In this document: positions 10,797-19,336 of the stretch, in pieces | Numbering within the stretch: position 1 is the first letter of the stretch | How the letters are laid out: each line of letters begins with the position of its first letter | DNA from: Stenotrophomonas sp. 24(2023) | GTDB taxonomy: Bacteria > Pseudomonadota > Gammaproteobacteria > Xanthomonadales > Xanthomonadaceae | Length of the DNA stretch: 64,000 nucleotides | NCBI RefSeq assembly: GCF_030913365.1 | Contig: NZ_CP133160.1 | Coordinates: 1,887,001 to 1,951,000 of the forward strand | Reading direction: 5' to 3' | Translations under genes and position numbers: made by a program | Notes under the pieces: generated by a model | Databases searched by the model: none | What the model saw: the letters and a program-made list of their open reading frames with translations, nothing else | Told to the model about the DNA's origin: nothing

Positions 10797-11642
10797 ATGT
10801 CCGCATCCACCCCGGTTTCGACCCCACCGCCGGTTCCGCCGGCGACCGTTGCGGCCCGCCGTGGATCGCCGCTGGCCGGTTTCTTCATCGATCTGGGCAT
10901 CGCCATCGTGGCGATGATCGGGTTGAGTGTGGTCGCCGGCATGGTCTGGGGCCTGTACCGGGGCGCGATCATCGGTGCGCAGATTGCCCGTGACGGCGGC
11001 GCGGTGCCGGCCGGCGCTGCATTGACCGAACAGATGGGCGAACCGGGTGCGCTGGCGCAGGTGCTGATGGCATTGGTCGCCACCGGCGGCACCGCCCTGC
11101 TGGTGTATGCCTGGCGCCGCCGTGCCACGTCGGTCGAACGCCAGGCGTCGCGCCGCGCCGCGCTCAGGCCCTCGACCTGGGGCTGGACGCTGCTGGTGGC
11201 CACCGTGGTGGTGCTGGGCAGCAATGGCCTGGGGTATCTGTTCAAGCAGTTCGGCGTGCAGCCGGTGCCGACCAACCAGGCATTGATGCAGCACGCGGTT
11301 TCGCAGTTCCCGGCGTTCCTGGTGGTGTTTGCGGTCCTGCTGGCACCGGCCTACGAGGAACTGCTGTTCCGCCGGGCGCTGTTCGGACGCCTGTGGCAGG
11401 CCGGCCGGCCCTGGCTGGGCATGGTGCTGAGCAGCCTGGCCTTTGCGCTGGTGCATGAAATTCCCGGCACCAGTGCCAACGGGCCAGCGGAAATCGCGCA
11501 GCTGTGGCTGATCTACGGGGGTATGGGCGCCGCCTTCTGCTGGCTCTACCAGCGCACCGGTACCCTGTGGGCACCGATCGCCGCCCATGCCCTGAACAAT
11601 GCTGTGGCCCTGGCGGTGCTGGTACTGGTGGGCGTGCAGTAA
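10797..11642 (+). CDS. CPBP family intramembrane metalloprotease
   Basis: This 281-residue protein belongs to the CAAX protease/bacteriocin-processing (Abi, CPBP) family of polytopic membrane proteases. After a Pro-rich cytoplasmic start it has about six hydrophobic segments. The family motifs are present: EELLFRRALFG with the paired Glu near residue 187 and the Arg four residues on, FALVHE with the second-motif His, and the C-terminal AAHALNN with His and Asn. The substrate cannot be told from sequence; bacterial members process peptides or prenylated-like substrates, and many have no known role. It stands between gyrB and an M48 protease gene and may be co-transcribed with the latter. Confidence 0.88.
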   Translation: MSASTPVSTPPPVPPATVAARRGSPLAGFFIDLGIAIVAMIGLSVVAGMVWGLYRGAIIGAQIARDGGAVPAGAALTEQMGEPGALAQVLMALVATGGTALLVYAWRRRATSVERQASRRAALRPSTWGWTLLVATVVVLGSNGLGYLFKQFGVQPVPTNQALMQHAVSQFPAFLVVFAVLLAPAYEELLFRRALFGRLWQAGRPWLGMVLSSLAFALVHEIPGTSANGPAEIAQLWLIYGGMGAAFCWLYQRTGTLWAPIAAHALNNAVALAVLVLVGVQ

Positions 11643-11715
11643 CGACGTTCCACGCTTGACGAAACATTACGCTGCAGGGGGGCACACTGCAGCGGTGAAC
11701 AGGGGAAAGCCCACC

Positions 11716-12522
11716 ATGAAACGACTGCTGCTTGGCCTTTTCATCGTCACCGTGGTCAGCGCCTGTGCGACCACCACCTCGCCGACCGGGCGCCGCCAGG
11801 TGATCGGCGGCGTGTCCCAGGCCGAACTGGACCAGCTCGGCGCGCAGGCGTTCACCGAAGCCAAGCAGAAGGAAAAGGTCAGCACCGACGGCAAGCAGAA
11901 TGCGTACGTGCAGTGCGTGGTCAACGCGCTGGTCGCGCAGCTGCCGCCACAGTACCGTGGCGTACGGTGGGAGACGGCGGTGTTCGTGGACAAGGAACCC
12001 AATGCCTTCGCCCTGCCCGGCGGCAAGGTGGGCGTGAACACCGGCATCTTCACGGTAGCCAAGAACCAGGACCAGCTGGCGGCGGTCATCGGGCATGAGA
12101 TCGGCCATGTCATCGCCCGCCACCACGAGGAACGCATCACCCGCCAGATGGGCGCCCAGACCGGGCTGGCGGTGCTGGGGGCACTGGCTGGCGCTGCCTA
12201 CGGCGATACCGCCGCCAGCGCGGTCAACCAGTTCGGCGGCATGGGCGCGCAGGCCGCGTTCCTGCTACCCGGCTCGCGCACGCAGGAAAGCGAGGCCGAC
12301 GTCATCGGCCAGCGTCTGATGGCCCAGGCCGGCTTCAACCCGGCCCAGGCCGTGGACCTGTGGCAGAACATGATGGCCGGCGGCGGTGCGCGCAACCCGC
12401 AATGGATGTCCACGCACCCCGATCCGGCCAACCGCATCCAGGAGCTGCGGCGCGATGCGCCCGCGCTGGAACCGGTCTACCAGCAGGCCCGCGCGGGTGG
12501 GCAGGCGCCGCGGTGTGGCTGA
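11716..12522 (+). CDS. M48 family zinc metalloprotease, lipoprotein
   Basis: A 268-residue periplasmic zinc protease of the M48 family, related to E. coli LoiP/YcaL, which act in outer-membrane protein quality control. The N-terminus MKRLLLGLFIVTVVSAC is a lipoprotein signal with Cys at residue 17. The catalytic motif HEIGH begins at residue 127 and the downstream zinc-binding Glu lies in ESEAD near residue 193. The C-terminus has the STHPDPANRI segment typical of the family. The ATG chosen directly precedes the signal peptide; the longer open frame upstream overlaps the preceding gene. I cannot tell whether it faces the inner or outer membrane. Confidence 0.92.
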   Translation: MKRLLLGLFIVTVVSACATTTSPTGRRQVIGGVSQAELDQLGAQAFTEAKQKEKVSTDGKQNAYVQCVVNALVAQLPPQYRGVRWETAVFVDKEPNAFALPGGKVGVNTGIFTVAKNQDQLAAVIGHEIGHVIARHHEERITRQMGAQTGLAVLGALAGAAYGDTAASAVNQFGGMGAQAAFLLPGSRTQESEADVIGQRLMAQAGFNPAQAVDLWQNMMAGGGARNPQWMSTHPDPANRIQELRRDAPALEPVYQQARAGGQAPRCG

Positions 12523-12656
12523 ATACGCTCAGCGTTTGCTGTGATGCAGCACACGAAACGATTTCTCACGCCATCTGTTTCTGATACGTTTGGCGGCTCA
12601 GAATTTTCTGACAGATCTGACTTTGCTGCCCTGTGGCGGTACGACCGAGGTGAACG

Positions 12657-13850
12657 ATGATTTTCCGTAACCACAACGCTGTGCTTTCCGTCCTCATCGC
12701 GACCGCCCTGACCGGCGTCGTGGTCACCGATGCAGCCGCGCAGTCCTCGCGTTCGTCCGAGCGTGGCAACCGCGGCGGCAAGCAGGCCAAGGCCGAAGTG
12801 CTGTACCCGGATGCCACGCGCCAGGAGCCCTCGGTGAAGGCCTCGGCCAAGCTGGGCAGCAAGCTGCAGAAAATGATCGACAGCTACAACAAGGATAAGT
12901 TCCCGGAAACCCGTGAACAGGCCGACGCCATCCTGGCCGATGCCAATGCCAACACCTACGACAAGTCGCTGGCCGCCCAGCTGGCATCGCAGGCCGCCTA
13001 CCAGACCGATGACGTGGCCGGGGCCGTCGCCTACCTCAAGCAGGTGATCGAGTTCAACGGCCTGGACAACAACGGCCACTTCCAGTCGATGCTGATGCTG
13101 GGCCAGCTGCAGCTGCAGGAAGACCAGACCGCTGAAGGCCTGGCCACCCTGGACAAGTACTTCGCCGAGAGCAAGTCGACCAAGCCGGAAGAACTGATCG
13201 CCAAGGGCCAGGCCCTGTACCAGCTGGAGCGCTACCAGGAAGCGATCCCGGTGCTGAAGCAGGCCATCGCCGGTGCCACCGAGCCGAAGGACAACTGGAA
13301 CCAGCTGCTGATGGCCGCGCTGTCCGAAGCCGGCCAGACCGGTGAAGCGGTCAAGCAGGCCGAAGCCCTGGCCGCCAAGAATCCCAACGACAAGAAGACC
13401 CAGCTGAACCTGGCCAGCATGTACATGCAGGCCGACCAGATGGACAAGGCCGCCGGGGTCATCAGCAAGCTCTATGCCGCCGGCCAGTTGACCGAAGAGC
13501 GCGAGTACAAGCAGCTGTACTCCATCTACGCCAACACCGAGGGCAAAGAAAAGGACGTCATTGCCGTTATCAATGACGGGTTGCAGAAGGGCATCCTGAA
13601 GCCGGACTACCAGGTCTACCTGGCGCTGGCCCAGGCCTACTACTACTCCGAGCCCGCGCAGGCGGACAAGGCGATCGAAGCGTGGCAGAAGGCCGCCCCG
13701 CTTTCCAAGGACGGTGAAACCTACCTGAACCTGGCCAAGGTGCTGTACACGGAAGGCCGTGTGCCGGAAGCCAAGGAAGCAGCCCGGCAGGCAAAGTCCA
13801 AGGGTGTGAAGAACCCCAAGGATGCTGACAAGATCATCAACCTGAAGTAA
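12657..13850 (+). CDS. Periplasmic tetratricopeptide-repeat protein
   Basis: A 397-residue protein with an N-terminal signal peptide ending near DAAAQ (residue about 29) and a basic Ser/Arg/Lys-rich segment after it. The rest is helical with repeated TPR-like units, for example the LDKYFAESKSTKPEELIAKG and LERYQEAIPVLKQAI stretches, and a C-terminal AIEAWQKAAPLSKDGETYLN unit. TPR arrays bind peptides or scaffold complexes; no enzyme domain is seen. It lies directly upstream of tonB-exbB-exbD, so a link with the TonB system is plausible but inferred from position only. A hairpin follows the stop, so it may be transcribed separately from tonB. Confidence 0.85.
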   Translation: MIFRNHNAVLSVLIATALTGVVVTDAAAQSSRSSERGNRGGKQAKAEVLYPDATRQEPSVKASAKLGSKLQKMIDSYNKDKFPETREQADAILADANANTYDKSLAAQLASQAAYQTDDVAGAVAYLKQVIEFNGLDNNGHFQSMLMLGQLQLQEDQTAEGLATLDKYFAESKSTKPEELIAKGQALYQLERYQEAIPVLKQAIAGATEPKDNWNQLLMAALSEAGQTGEAVKQAEALAAKNPNDKKTQLNLASMYMQADQMDKAAGVISKLYAAGQLTEEREYKQLYSIYANTEGKEKDVIAVINDGLQKGILKPDYQVYLALAQAYYYSEPAQADKAIEAWQKAAPLSKDGETYLNLAKVLYTEGRVPEAKEAARQAKSKGVKNPKDADKIINLK

Positions 13851-13862
13851 GTAGGAATAACG

Positions 13863-13899
13863 CCTGAACGCCTGTTGCAGTGATGCGCAGGCGCTCAGG
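13863..13899 (+). terminator. Imperfect hairpin after TPR gene
   Basis: Arms CCTGAACGCCTG and CAGGCGCTCAGG pair with one mismatch around a 13-base loop. There is no T tract, so termination is uncertain. Confidence 0.4.
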
Positions 13900-13993
13900 A
13901 TTGGTATAAGCTTGGAGGTTCCTGCGGTGTCATGCACCGCTGATCAGGGATTCCGCCCCCGGCATCCCGGCCCCACTATTGAGCTCTTGGCGC

Positions 13994-14656
13994 ATGACGG
14001 AACAACTAATCGTTCACCGGTACGAAGAACCCGATGACAAAGGCCTGAGCTGGCCGCGCATCGTGGGCATCGCGTTTGTAATCGCCCTGCATCTGGCCGC
14101 CTTCATGATGCTCCTGATCCCCGCCGTGGCCCCCAAGGCCGCTGCAGAGAAGGAGCGCAACGTGATGGTGACCATCGTGGATGCACCGCCGCCGCCGCCC
14201 CCGCCGCCGCCGCCGCCGACAGATACTCCGCCGCCGCCGGTGAAGAATCTGTCACCGCCGAAGCCGTCACCCGTGCCGCCGCCGCCGCAGGCGCCGGTCG
14301 TGGACGTGCCGGAGCCGCGCGCGAACGACATCGTGACCCCGCCGACCCCGCCCGCACCGCCGGCACCGGCGACGTCGATCGAGGCCAGCGTGGACATCTC
14401 GTCCAAGAACATGAACCCCCCGCGTTACCCGCCGGCCGCTTTCCGCGCAGGTATCCAGGGCGAAGTGATCCTGATCATTGATGTCGACGCCCAGGGCAAC
14501 GTCACCAATGTCACGGTGGAAAAGTCCAGCCGTAACCGCGACCTGGACCGCGCCGCGATGGAAGCCGCACGCAAGTGGCGTTTCAACGCAGCCGAATCCG
14601 GCGGGAAGAAGACGGCAGGCCGCGTTCGCGTCCCGGTCAACTTTGCGCTGAACTGA
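13994..14656 (+). CDS. tonB: Energy transducer TonB
   Basis: TonB carries proton-motive force from ExbB/ExbD to outer-membrane TonB-dependent receptors. The 220-residue protein has a cytoplasmic N-terminus of about 20 residues, one transmembrane helix (about residues 20-40), a very Pro-rich periplasmic spacer with a run of ten prolines (about residues 60-125), and a C-terminal TonB domain containing RYPPAAFRAGIQGEV and ending VPVNFALN. An in-frame TTG upstream would add five residues. It heads the tonB-exbB-exbD1-exbD2 cluster and presumably serves the five receptors encoded in this window. Confidence 0.95.
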   Translation: MTEQLIVHRYEEPDDKGLSWPRIVGIAFVIALHLAAFMMLLIPAVAPKAAAEKERNVMVTIVDAPPPPPPPPPPPTDTPPPPVKNLSPPKPSPVPPPPQAPVVDVPEPRANDIVTPPTPPAPPAPATSIEASVDISSKNMNPPRYPPAAFRAGIQGEVILIIDVDAQGNVTNVTVEKSSRNRDLDRAAMEAARKWRFNAAESGGKKTAGRVRVPVNFALN

Positions 14657-14664
14657 TGGCGCCA

Positions 14665-14684
14665 GGGTGGCCCGCAGGCCACCC
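14665..14684 (+). terminator. Hairpin between tonB and exbB
   Basis: An 8-bp stem (GGGTGGCC / GGCCACCC) with a CGCA loop, with no adjacent T run. It may attenuate readthrough or protect the tonB mRNA end. Confidence 0.45.
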
Positions 14685-14745
14685 CCGCTTCCAGTCCTTT
14701 ATTTAGTTACACCCTTTATCACCACACACAACAAAGGTAAGCGTC

Positions 14746-15507
14746 ATGCTGCAGGAAATTTTCATCGCCGCTGCTGCCGGGGGCAATCCGTCCAACGCCC
14801 TGTCGCAGATGGGCTTCGAGCACCTGATCCACGAAATGACCACCCAGCCGGGCGACTTCGCCGTCTCCTGGGTCGTGCTGATCACCCTGATCGTCATGTC
14901 GGCGCTGTCGTGGTACTGGACCGTCATCAACATCTTCCGCGCCACCCGCCTGAAGAGCGCTGCTGACCGCGTCGTGAGCCTGTTCTGGGATACCCCGAAC
15001 GCCCAGGACGCCATCCGCGCCATGGAAGAGCAGCCGGCTTCGGAGCCGTTCTCGAAGATCGCCCTGGATGCTGCGCAGGCTGCTGCCCACCACCAGCGCG
15101 CTGAAGGCGGCGCCACCGGTGGCCTGGGTGAGAACCTGAGCCGTTCGGAGTTCGTCGACCGCGCCCTGCGCCAGGCCGTCACCCGCGAAAGCAACAAGCT
15201 GCAGTCGGGCATGACCCTGCTGGCCACCGTCGGTGCGACCGCTCCGTTCGTCGGTCTGCTGGGTACCGTGTGGGGCATCTACGGCGCGCTGATCAAGATC
15301 GGTGCCACCGGCTCCGCTTCGATCGACGCCGTTGCCGGCCCGGTGGGTGAAGCGCTGATCATGACCGCGATCGGTCTGTTCGTCGCGATCCCGGCCGTGT
15401 TCGCCTTCAACTTCTTCAGCAAGATCAACAGCGCGACCATCAGCAAGTTCGATACCTTCGCGCACGACCTGCACGACTTCTTCGCCACCGGTTCGCGCGT
15501 CCGCTAA
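14746..15507 (+). CDS. exbB: TonB-system proton channel protein ExbB
   Basis: ExbB is the MotA/TolQ/ExbB-family inner-membrane protein that forms the pentameric proton channel powering TonB. The 253-residue product has a hydrophobic segment near residues 43-65, a long cytoplasmic loop, and two closely spaced hydrophobic segments in the C-terminal half. The latter carry the family signature LLGTVWGIYGAL and the GPVGEALIMTAIGLFVAIPAVFAFNFF helix; the Thr residues lining the channel are visible there. The gene follows tonB by 89 bases and precedes two exbD genes. The AAAGGT before the ATG is a likely ribosome-binding site. Confidence 0.95.
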   Translation: MLQEIFIAAAAGGNPSNALSQMGFEHLIHEMTTQPGDFAVSWVVLITLIVMSALSWYWTVINIFRATRLKSAADRVVSLFWDTPNAQDAIRAMEEQPASEPFSKIALDAAQAAAHHQRAEGGATGGLGENLSRSEFVDRALRQAVTRESNKLQSGMTLLATVGATAPFVGLLGTVWGIYGALIKIGATGSASIDAVAGPVGEALIMTAIGLFVAIPAVFAFNFFSKINSATISKFDTFAHDLHDFFATGSRVR

Positions 15508-15567
15508 TTGCGGCGCGCGTCACCCGGTGACGAGCAAGTAGACACCAAGATCTAGACGGAGCCCGTT

Positions 15568-15993
15568 ATGGCTTTCAGTAGTGGTAACAGCGGCGGCCCC
15601 ATGGCCGACATCAACGTTACGCCCCTCGTGGACGTGATGCTGGTGCTGCTGATCATCTTCATCATCACGGCGCCTCTGATGTCCCACAAGGTCAAGGTGG
15701 ATCTGCCGGAGGCGAACCTGATCCAGAAGCCGGAAGACGCTGAAAAGCGTGCCGGTCCGATCACCTTGGCGGTCAAGGAAGACGGCTCGATCTACTGGAA
15801 CGACGAGGAAATCGACAAGCAGACGCTCGAGTCGCGCCTGTCGACCGCCGCCCAGCAGACCCCGCAGCCGCCGCTGAACCTGCGTGGTGACCGCACCACC
15901 AAGATGCGCGTCATCAACGATCTGACCAAGATCGCGCAGGAACAGGGCATGCTGGACGTCGGCTTCGTCGCGACCAAAGAGAAGGGGCAGTAA
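15568..15993 (+). CDS. exbD1: TonB-system protein ExbD1
   Basis: ExbD is a single-span inner-membrane protein whose transmembrane Asp takes part in proton transfer with ExbB. The 141-residue product has a short cytoplasmic start, the signature [20 protein letters not shown] with the functional Asp near residue 20, and a periplasmic domain. It is followed after three bases by a paralogue with an almost identical N-terminal coding sequence, indicating a tandem duplication. In Xanthomonas campestris the equivalent ExbD1 is required for iron uptake. Confidence 0.94.
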   Translation: MAFSSGNSGGPMADINVTPLVDVMLVLLIIFIITAPLMSHKVKVDLPEANLIQKPEDAEKRAGPITLAVKEDGSIYWNDEEIDKQTLESRLSTAAQQTPQPPLNLRGDRTTKMRVINDLTKIAQEQGMLDVGFVATKEKGQ

Positions 15994-15996
15994 GCC

Positions 15997-16413
15997 ATGG
16001 CATTCAGTAGTGGTGGTGGCAAGGGCCCAATGGCCGACATCAACGTCACGCCCCTCGTGGACGTGATGCTGGTGCTGCTGATCATCTTCATCGTGACCGC
16101 GCCGATCATGACGTACCCGATCGCCGTGGACCTGCCGCAGCGCGTGCTCAACCCACCGCCGCAGCTGGTCGAACCGCCGCCGCCGATCGAACTGAAGATC
16201 GACGCCAGCAACCAGGTCTCGTGGAACAACAGTCCGATCAACACGAGCGAACTGCAGCAGCGCATGGAACAGGAGGTCCAGAAGGACCCGACGAACCAGC
16301 CGGAACTGCGGATCGACGCGAGCCCGGACTCCGAGTACGACGTGATGGCCAAGGTTCTGGCCGCCGCGAAGAACGCGCAGATGAAGAAGATTGGCTTCAT
16401 CCAGCAGAACTGA
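15997..16413 (+). CDS. exbD2: TonB-system protein ExbD2
   Basis: A second ExbD of 138 residues. Its first roughly 35 residues, including the transmembrane [20 protein letters not shown] segment, are nearly identical to ExbD1, while the periplasmic domain has diverged (Pro-rich [15 protein letters not shown]). In X. campestris the corresponding exbD2 is dispensable for iron uptake but affects plant-associated responses and pectate-lyase induction. The present organism also has a polyuronate locus with its own TonB receptor, so a specialised role is plausible but not shown. A strong terminator ends the cluster. Confidence 0.94.
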   Translation: MAFSSGGGKGPMADINVTPLVDVMLVLLIIFIVTAPIMTYPIAVDLPQRVLNPPPQLVEPPPPIELKIDASNQVSWNNSPINTSELQQRMEQEVQKDPTNQPELRIDASPDSEYDVMAKVLAAAKNAQMKKIGFIQQN

Positions 16414-16453
16414 TCAGCGGTACTGCAAGACTCAGTCATGACGCGACTGGAAA

Positions 16454-16482
16454 CGCCCCTGGAGACAGGGGCGTTTTTTTTT
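16454..16482 (+). terminator. Terminator of tonB-exbBD cluster
   Basis: A 7-bp stem (CGCCCCT / AGGGGCG) with a GGAGAC loop is followed by nine T residues, 40 bases after the exbD2 stop. Confidence 0.92.
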
Positions 16483-16562
16483 GCCGACCCGGTATCTGTG
16501 GGGGCTGGCTCGTTTTCAGCAGACAGGGGCGCTGGACCCGACCCGTCGCCTATGATCGGCAG

Positions 16563-18023
16563 ATGCTCGCCCTCTTCGACTCGCTGCGGCACTGGCTCGA
16601 CGGCATCCCCCACCTGGGTACGACCCTGGCGGTGGCCTACCTGCTGTACCTGCTCTACCTGTCGGGCTGGATCATGCTGCAGAAGCGCGAGCCGGTCGCC
16701 ACGCTGAGCTGGATCCTGTCGCTGGCTGCCCTGCCCTATCTGGGGCTGTTCATCTACTACCTGCTGGGCCCGCAGAAGGTGAAGCGGCAGCGCCTGCGCC
16801 GAGGCCGCGCGCGCTCGGGGATGGAACACTACAGCAGCGTCTGCCCGCCCGATGCCGACTGCACCGAACTGGCCAAGATCGCCCAGGCCACCACCGGGCT
16901 GGCCCCCAGCAGCGCCACCGAGGTGACCTGGCTGGTCGATGGCGGGGCCACCTACAGCGCGTTGCTGGACGCCATCGCCCAGGCGCGCCACCACGTGCAC
17001 CTGCAGTACTACATCTTCAATCCGGACCATGCCGGCACTGCCGTGCGCGACGCGCTGGTCGAGCGCGCCCGTGCCGGCGTGCAGGTGCGCCTGCTGCTGG
17101 ATGCCGTGGGTTCCTCAGCCGTGTCACAGCGCTTCCTGCAGCCGTTGCGCGATGCCGGCGGCGAAGCGGTGTGGTTCCATCCGCGGCAGCTGCTCAAGCC
17201 CTTCAAGCGGCCCTGGCTGAACCTGCGCACGCACCGCAAGATCGTGGTGATCGATGGCACGCTGGCCTTCACCGGCGGCATCAACATCACCGACGAGGAA
17301 GACGAACGGCGCAACCCCGATGCCTACCGCGACCTGCACATGCGCCTGCGCGGCCACGTCGTGCGCAGCCTGCAGCTGGTCTTCGTGGAAGACTGGCTGT
17401 ATGCCAGCGGCCAGGGCGCGGCGGACCTGGAAATGGCCACGCTGTGGCCGAACGACATGCCCCACCGGCGCGATGGGACGATCGATGCCCAGGTGCTGGT
17501 GTCCGGCCCGGATTCGTCCTGGGAAACCATCCACCGCCTGCATGTGGCGGCCATCCAGGAAGCGCGGGAGCGGGTCTGGCTGGTCACGCCCTACTTCGTA
17601 CCCGGCGAGGCCGCGCGCATGGCACTGACCTCGGCCGCGCTGGGGGGCCTGGACGTGCGCCTGCTGGTACCGAAGATGAGCGATTCCTGGTTCGTCACCC
17701 AGGCCGCGCGCTCGTACTTCGACGAACTGCTGCAGGCCGGGGTGAAGATCTTCGAGTACGGCCCGCGCATGCTGCACACCAAGGCCTTCATCGCCGATGA
17801 CGAGGTCTGCATCGTCGGCAGCGCCAACTTCGACCACCGCAGCTTCCGCCTGAACTTCGAGCTGTCGATGATGCTGCGCGACGCCGGACGGGTCGGTGCG
17901 CTGGCGCAGCTGCTGGAGGCCGAGTTCGCTGCCGCCACGCAGGTCCACAACGAACGCCAGCGCTCGCTGTGGCTGCACCGCCTGCCGGAGGCCTTCGCGC
18001 GGCTGGCCTCGCCGCTGCTGTGA
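16563..18023 (+). CDS. cls: Cardiolipin synthase
   Basis: A phospholipase-D-superfamily membrane enzyme that makes cardiolipin from phosphatidylglycerol. The 486-residue product has two N-terminal transmembrane helices (about residues 15-35 and 45-65), a basic KVKRQRLRRGRAR stretch, and two HKD catalytic motifs: HRKIVVID near residue 224 and HTKAFIADD near residue 404, each followed by a Gly/Ser/Asn-rich segment. Length and layout fit the ClsA type. The ATG used gives the usual short cytoplasmic N-terminus; the frame is open far upstream through exbD2 but that part is not coding. It is followed by a small membrane protein gene and pdxJ with short gaps. Confidence 0.94.
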   Translation: MLALFDSLRHWLDGIPHLGTTLAVAYLLYLLYLSGWIMLQKREPVATLSWILSLAALPYLGLFIYYLLGPQKVKRQRLRRGRARSGMEHYSSVCPPDADCTELAKIAQATTGLAPSSATEVTWLVDGGATYSALLDAIAQARHHVHLQYYIFNPDHAGTAVRDALVERARAGVQVRLLLDAVGSSAVSQRFLQPLRDAGGEAVWFHPRQLLKPFKRPWLNLRTHRKIVVIDGTLAFTGGINITDEEDERRNPDAYRDLHMRLRGHVVRSLQLVFVEDWLYASGQGAADLEMATLWPNDMPHRRDGTIDAQVLVSGPDSSWETIHRLHVAAIQEARERVWLVTPYFVPGEAARMALTSAALGGLDVRLLVPKMSDSWFVTQAARSYFDELLQAGVKIFEYGPRMLHTKAFIADDEVCIVGSANFDHRSFRLNFELSMMLRDAGRVGALAQLLEAEFAAATQVHNERQRSLWLHRLPEAFARLASPLL

Positions 18024-18059
18024 AGCGCTACACTGCCCGCGTCACCTGGGGAGACTGAC

Positions 18060-18326
18060 ATGTACTGGTTGTTCCTGCTGCTGGCGCTGGGCTGTTTCGC
18101 CCTCGCCCTGAAGACCCCGAGCATGGGGTTGATGGTGTTGGCCCTGCTGGCCGCCCTGGGCTTCCTGCTGGCCTGGGTGCGGGGCCGCTACGTGGCCCGT
18201 TTCGGCGACCTTCAGCGTGATCCGGCGACGCTGATCGACGCCGAGGAGCTGCGTCGCCTGCGTGAGCAGGCCCAGGCCCGGCGCGCGGCCGCAACGGACG
18301 ACCGTGATCCCCCTGCCCCTTTGTAG
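18060..18326 (+). CDS. Small hypothetical membrane protein
   Basis: I do not recognise this 88-residue protein. The first 45 residues form two hydrophobic segments, and the C-terminal half is hydrophilic and helical, rich in Arg, Ala and Glu, likely cytoplasmic. A GGGAG ribosome-binding site precedes the ATG. It sits between cls and pdxJ with gaps of 36 and 9 bases, so it is probably co-transcribed with both. There is no motif from which to infer a function. Confidence 0.75.
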   Translation: MYWLFLLLALGCFALALKTPSMGLMVLALLAALGFLLAWVRGRYVARFGDLQRDPATLIDAEELRRLREQAQARRAAATDDRDPPAPL

Positions 18327-18335
18327 TGCCGTTCC

Positions 18336-19079
18336 ATGACCCAGCTCAGCGTCAACGTCAACAAGGTCGCCGTGCTGCGCAACTCGCGCGGCGGCGATGA
18401 ACCGGATGTGGTGCGTGCCGCCCAGGCCTGCCTGGATGCCGGCGCGCACGGCATCACCGTGCACCCGCGGCCTGACCGCCGCCATATCACCGCCGAGGAC
18501 GTGGTCGCGCTGTCGGCGCTGACCCGTGCGCGCGGCGTGGAGTTCAACATCGAGGGCAACCCGTTCGCGCCGCCACGCGAGGGGTACCCCGGCCTGCTGC
18601 CGCTGTGCGCGCAGACCCGCCCGGCCCAGGCCACCCTGGTCCCCGATGCCGACGGCCAGCTGACCTCCGACCACGGTTTCGACTTCGCCCGTGATGCACA
18701 GCGGCTGCGCCCGCTGGTGGCCGAACTGAAAGCGATGGGCTGCCGCGTCAGCCTGTTCGTGGATGCCGGCAACCCGCTGCTGGAGCAGGCCGCCGAGGTC
18801 GGTGCCGACCGCATCGAGCTGTATACCGGCCCCTACGCCGAAGCCCACGCCGCCGGCGATGCGCGTGCGATGCTGGCGCTGTTCGCCCAGGCCGCCCGCC
18901 GCGCCCAGGCCGTCGGCCTGGGCGTCAACGCCGGCCACGACCTGTCGCAGGCCAACCTGCGCGACTTCCTGGCCGATGTGCCGGGCGTGCTGGAGGTGTC
19001 GATCGGCCACGCGCTGATCGGCGAGGCGCTGTACGACGGCCTCGACGCCACGGTGAAGGGTTACCTCGCGCTGCTCTGA
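18336..19079 (+). CDS. pdxJ: Pyridoxine 5'-phosphate synthase
   Basis: PdxJ condenses 1-deoxy-D-xylulose 5-phosphate with 3-amino-2-oxopropyl phosphate to form pyridoxine 5'-phosphate, the last ring-forming step of vitamin B6 synthesis. The 247-residue product is a TIM barrel of normal length. Conserved segments include [52 protein letters not shown] and GVNAGHDLS, carrying the expected active-site His and Glu residues. Its start lies nine bases after the preceding small gene. Confidence 0.96.
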   Translation: MTQLSVNVNKVAVLRNSRGGDEPDVVRAAQACLDAGAHGITVHPRPDRRHITAEDVVALSALTRARGVEFNIEGNPFAPPREGYPGLLPLCAQTRPAQATLVPDADGQLTSDHGFDFARDAQRLRPLVAELKAMGCRVSLFVDAGNPLLEQAAEVGADRIELYTGPYAEAHAAGDARAMLALFAQAARRAQAVGLGVNAGHDLSQANLRDFLADVPGVLEVSIGHALIGEALYDGLDATVKGYLALL

Positions 19080-19336
19080 GCATAGCGCCGGGCCTGGCGC
19101 CACCGGCCAGGCTCCCTTCCGCCGCCCACCATCGCAGCCGCTGAGACGGCGGCGTCATGCGCTGCTGCGCTGCTGCCATGAAGGCTGCGCGCGCCGCCGT
19201 CGAACGCTGTGGATAAGTCTGGGGTCAACGGTCTCACCGAATGGCGCTCACGCCTACAGCTACATGAATTCCGGCCGGTTGCACCGCCTGTGGTTAGCAA
19301 TAATACTAACGACTCGATGCCAGGCCGGAGGGCGAC
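19080..19336. other. Intergenic region with an isolated DnaA box
   Basis: This gap has a GC-rich inverted repeat just after the pdxJ stop (GCCTGG / CCAGGC near 19092-19112), which may act as a terminator, and a perfect TGTGGATAA at 19208-19216. No gene is supported. The AT-richer part before 19337 presumably holds the promoter of the radical SAM gene. Confidence 0.45.

Noticed and set aside
14180..14370. Low-complexity CCG repeats.
   Set aside because: They encode the Pro-rich spacer of TonB and are not a separate repeat element.
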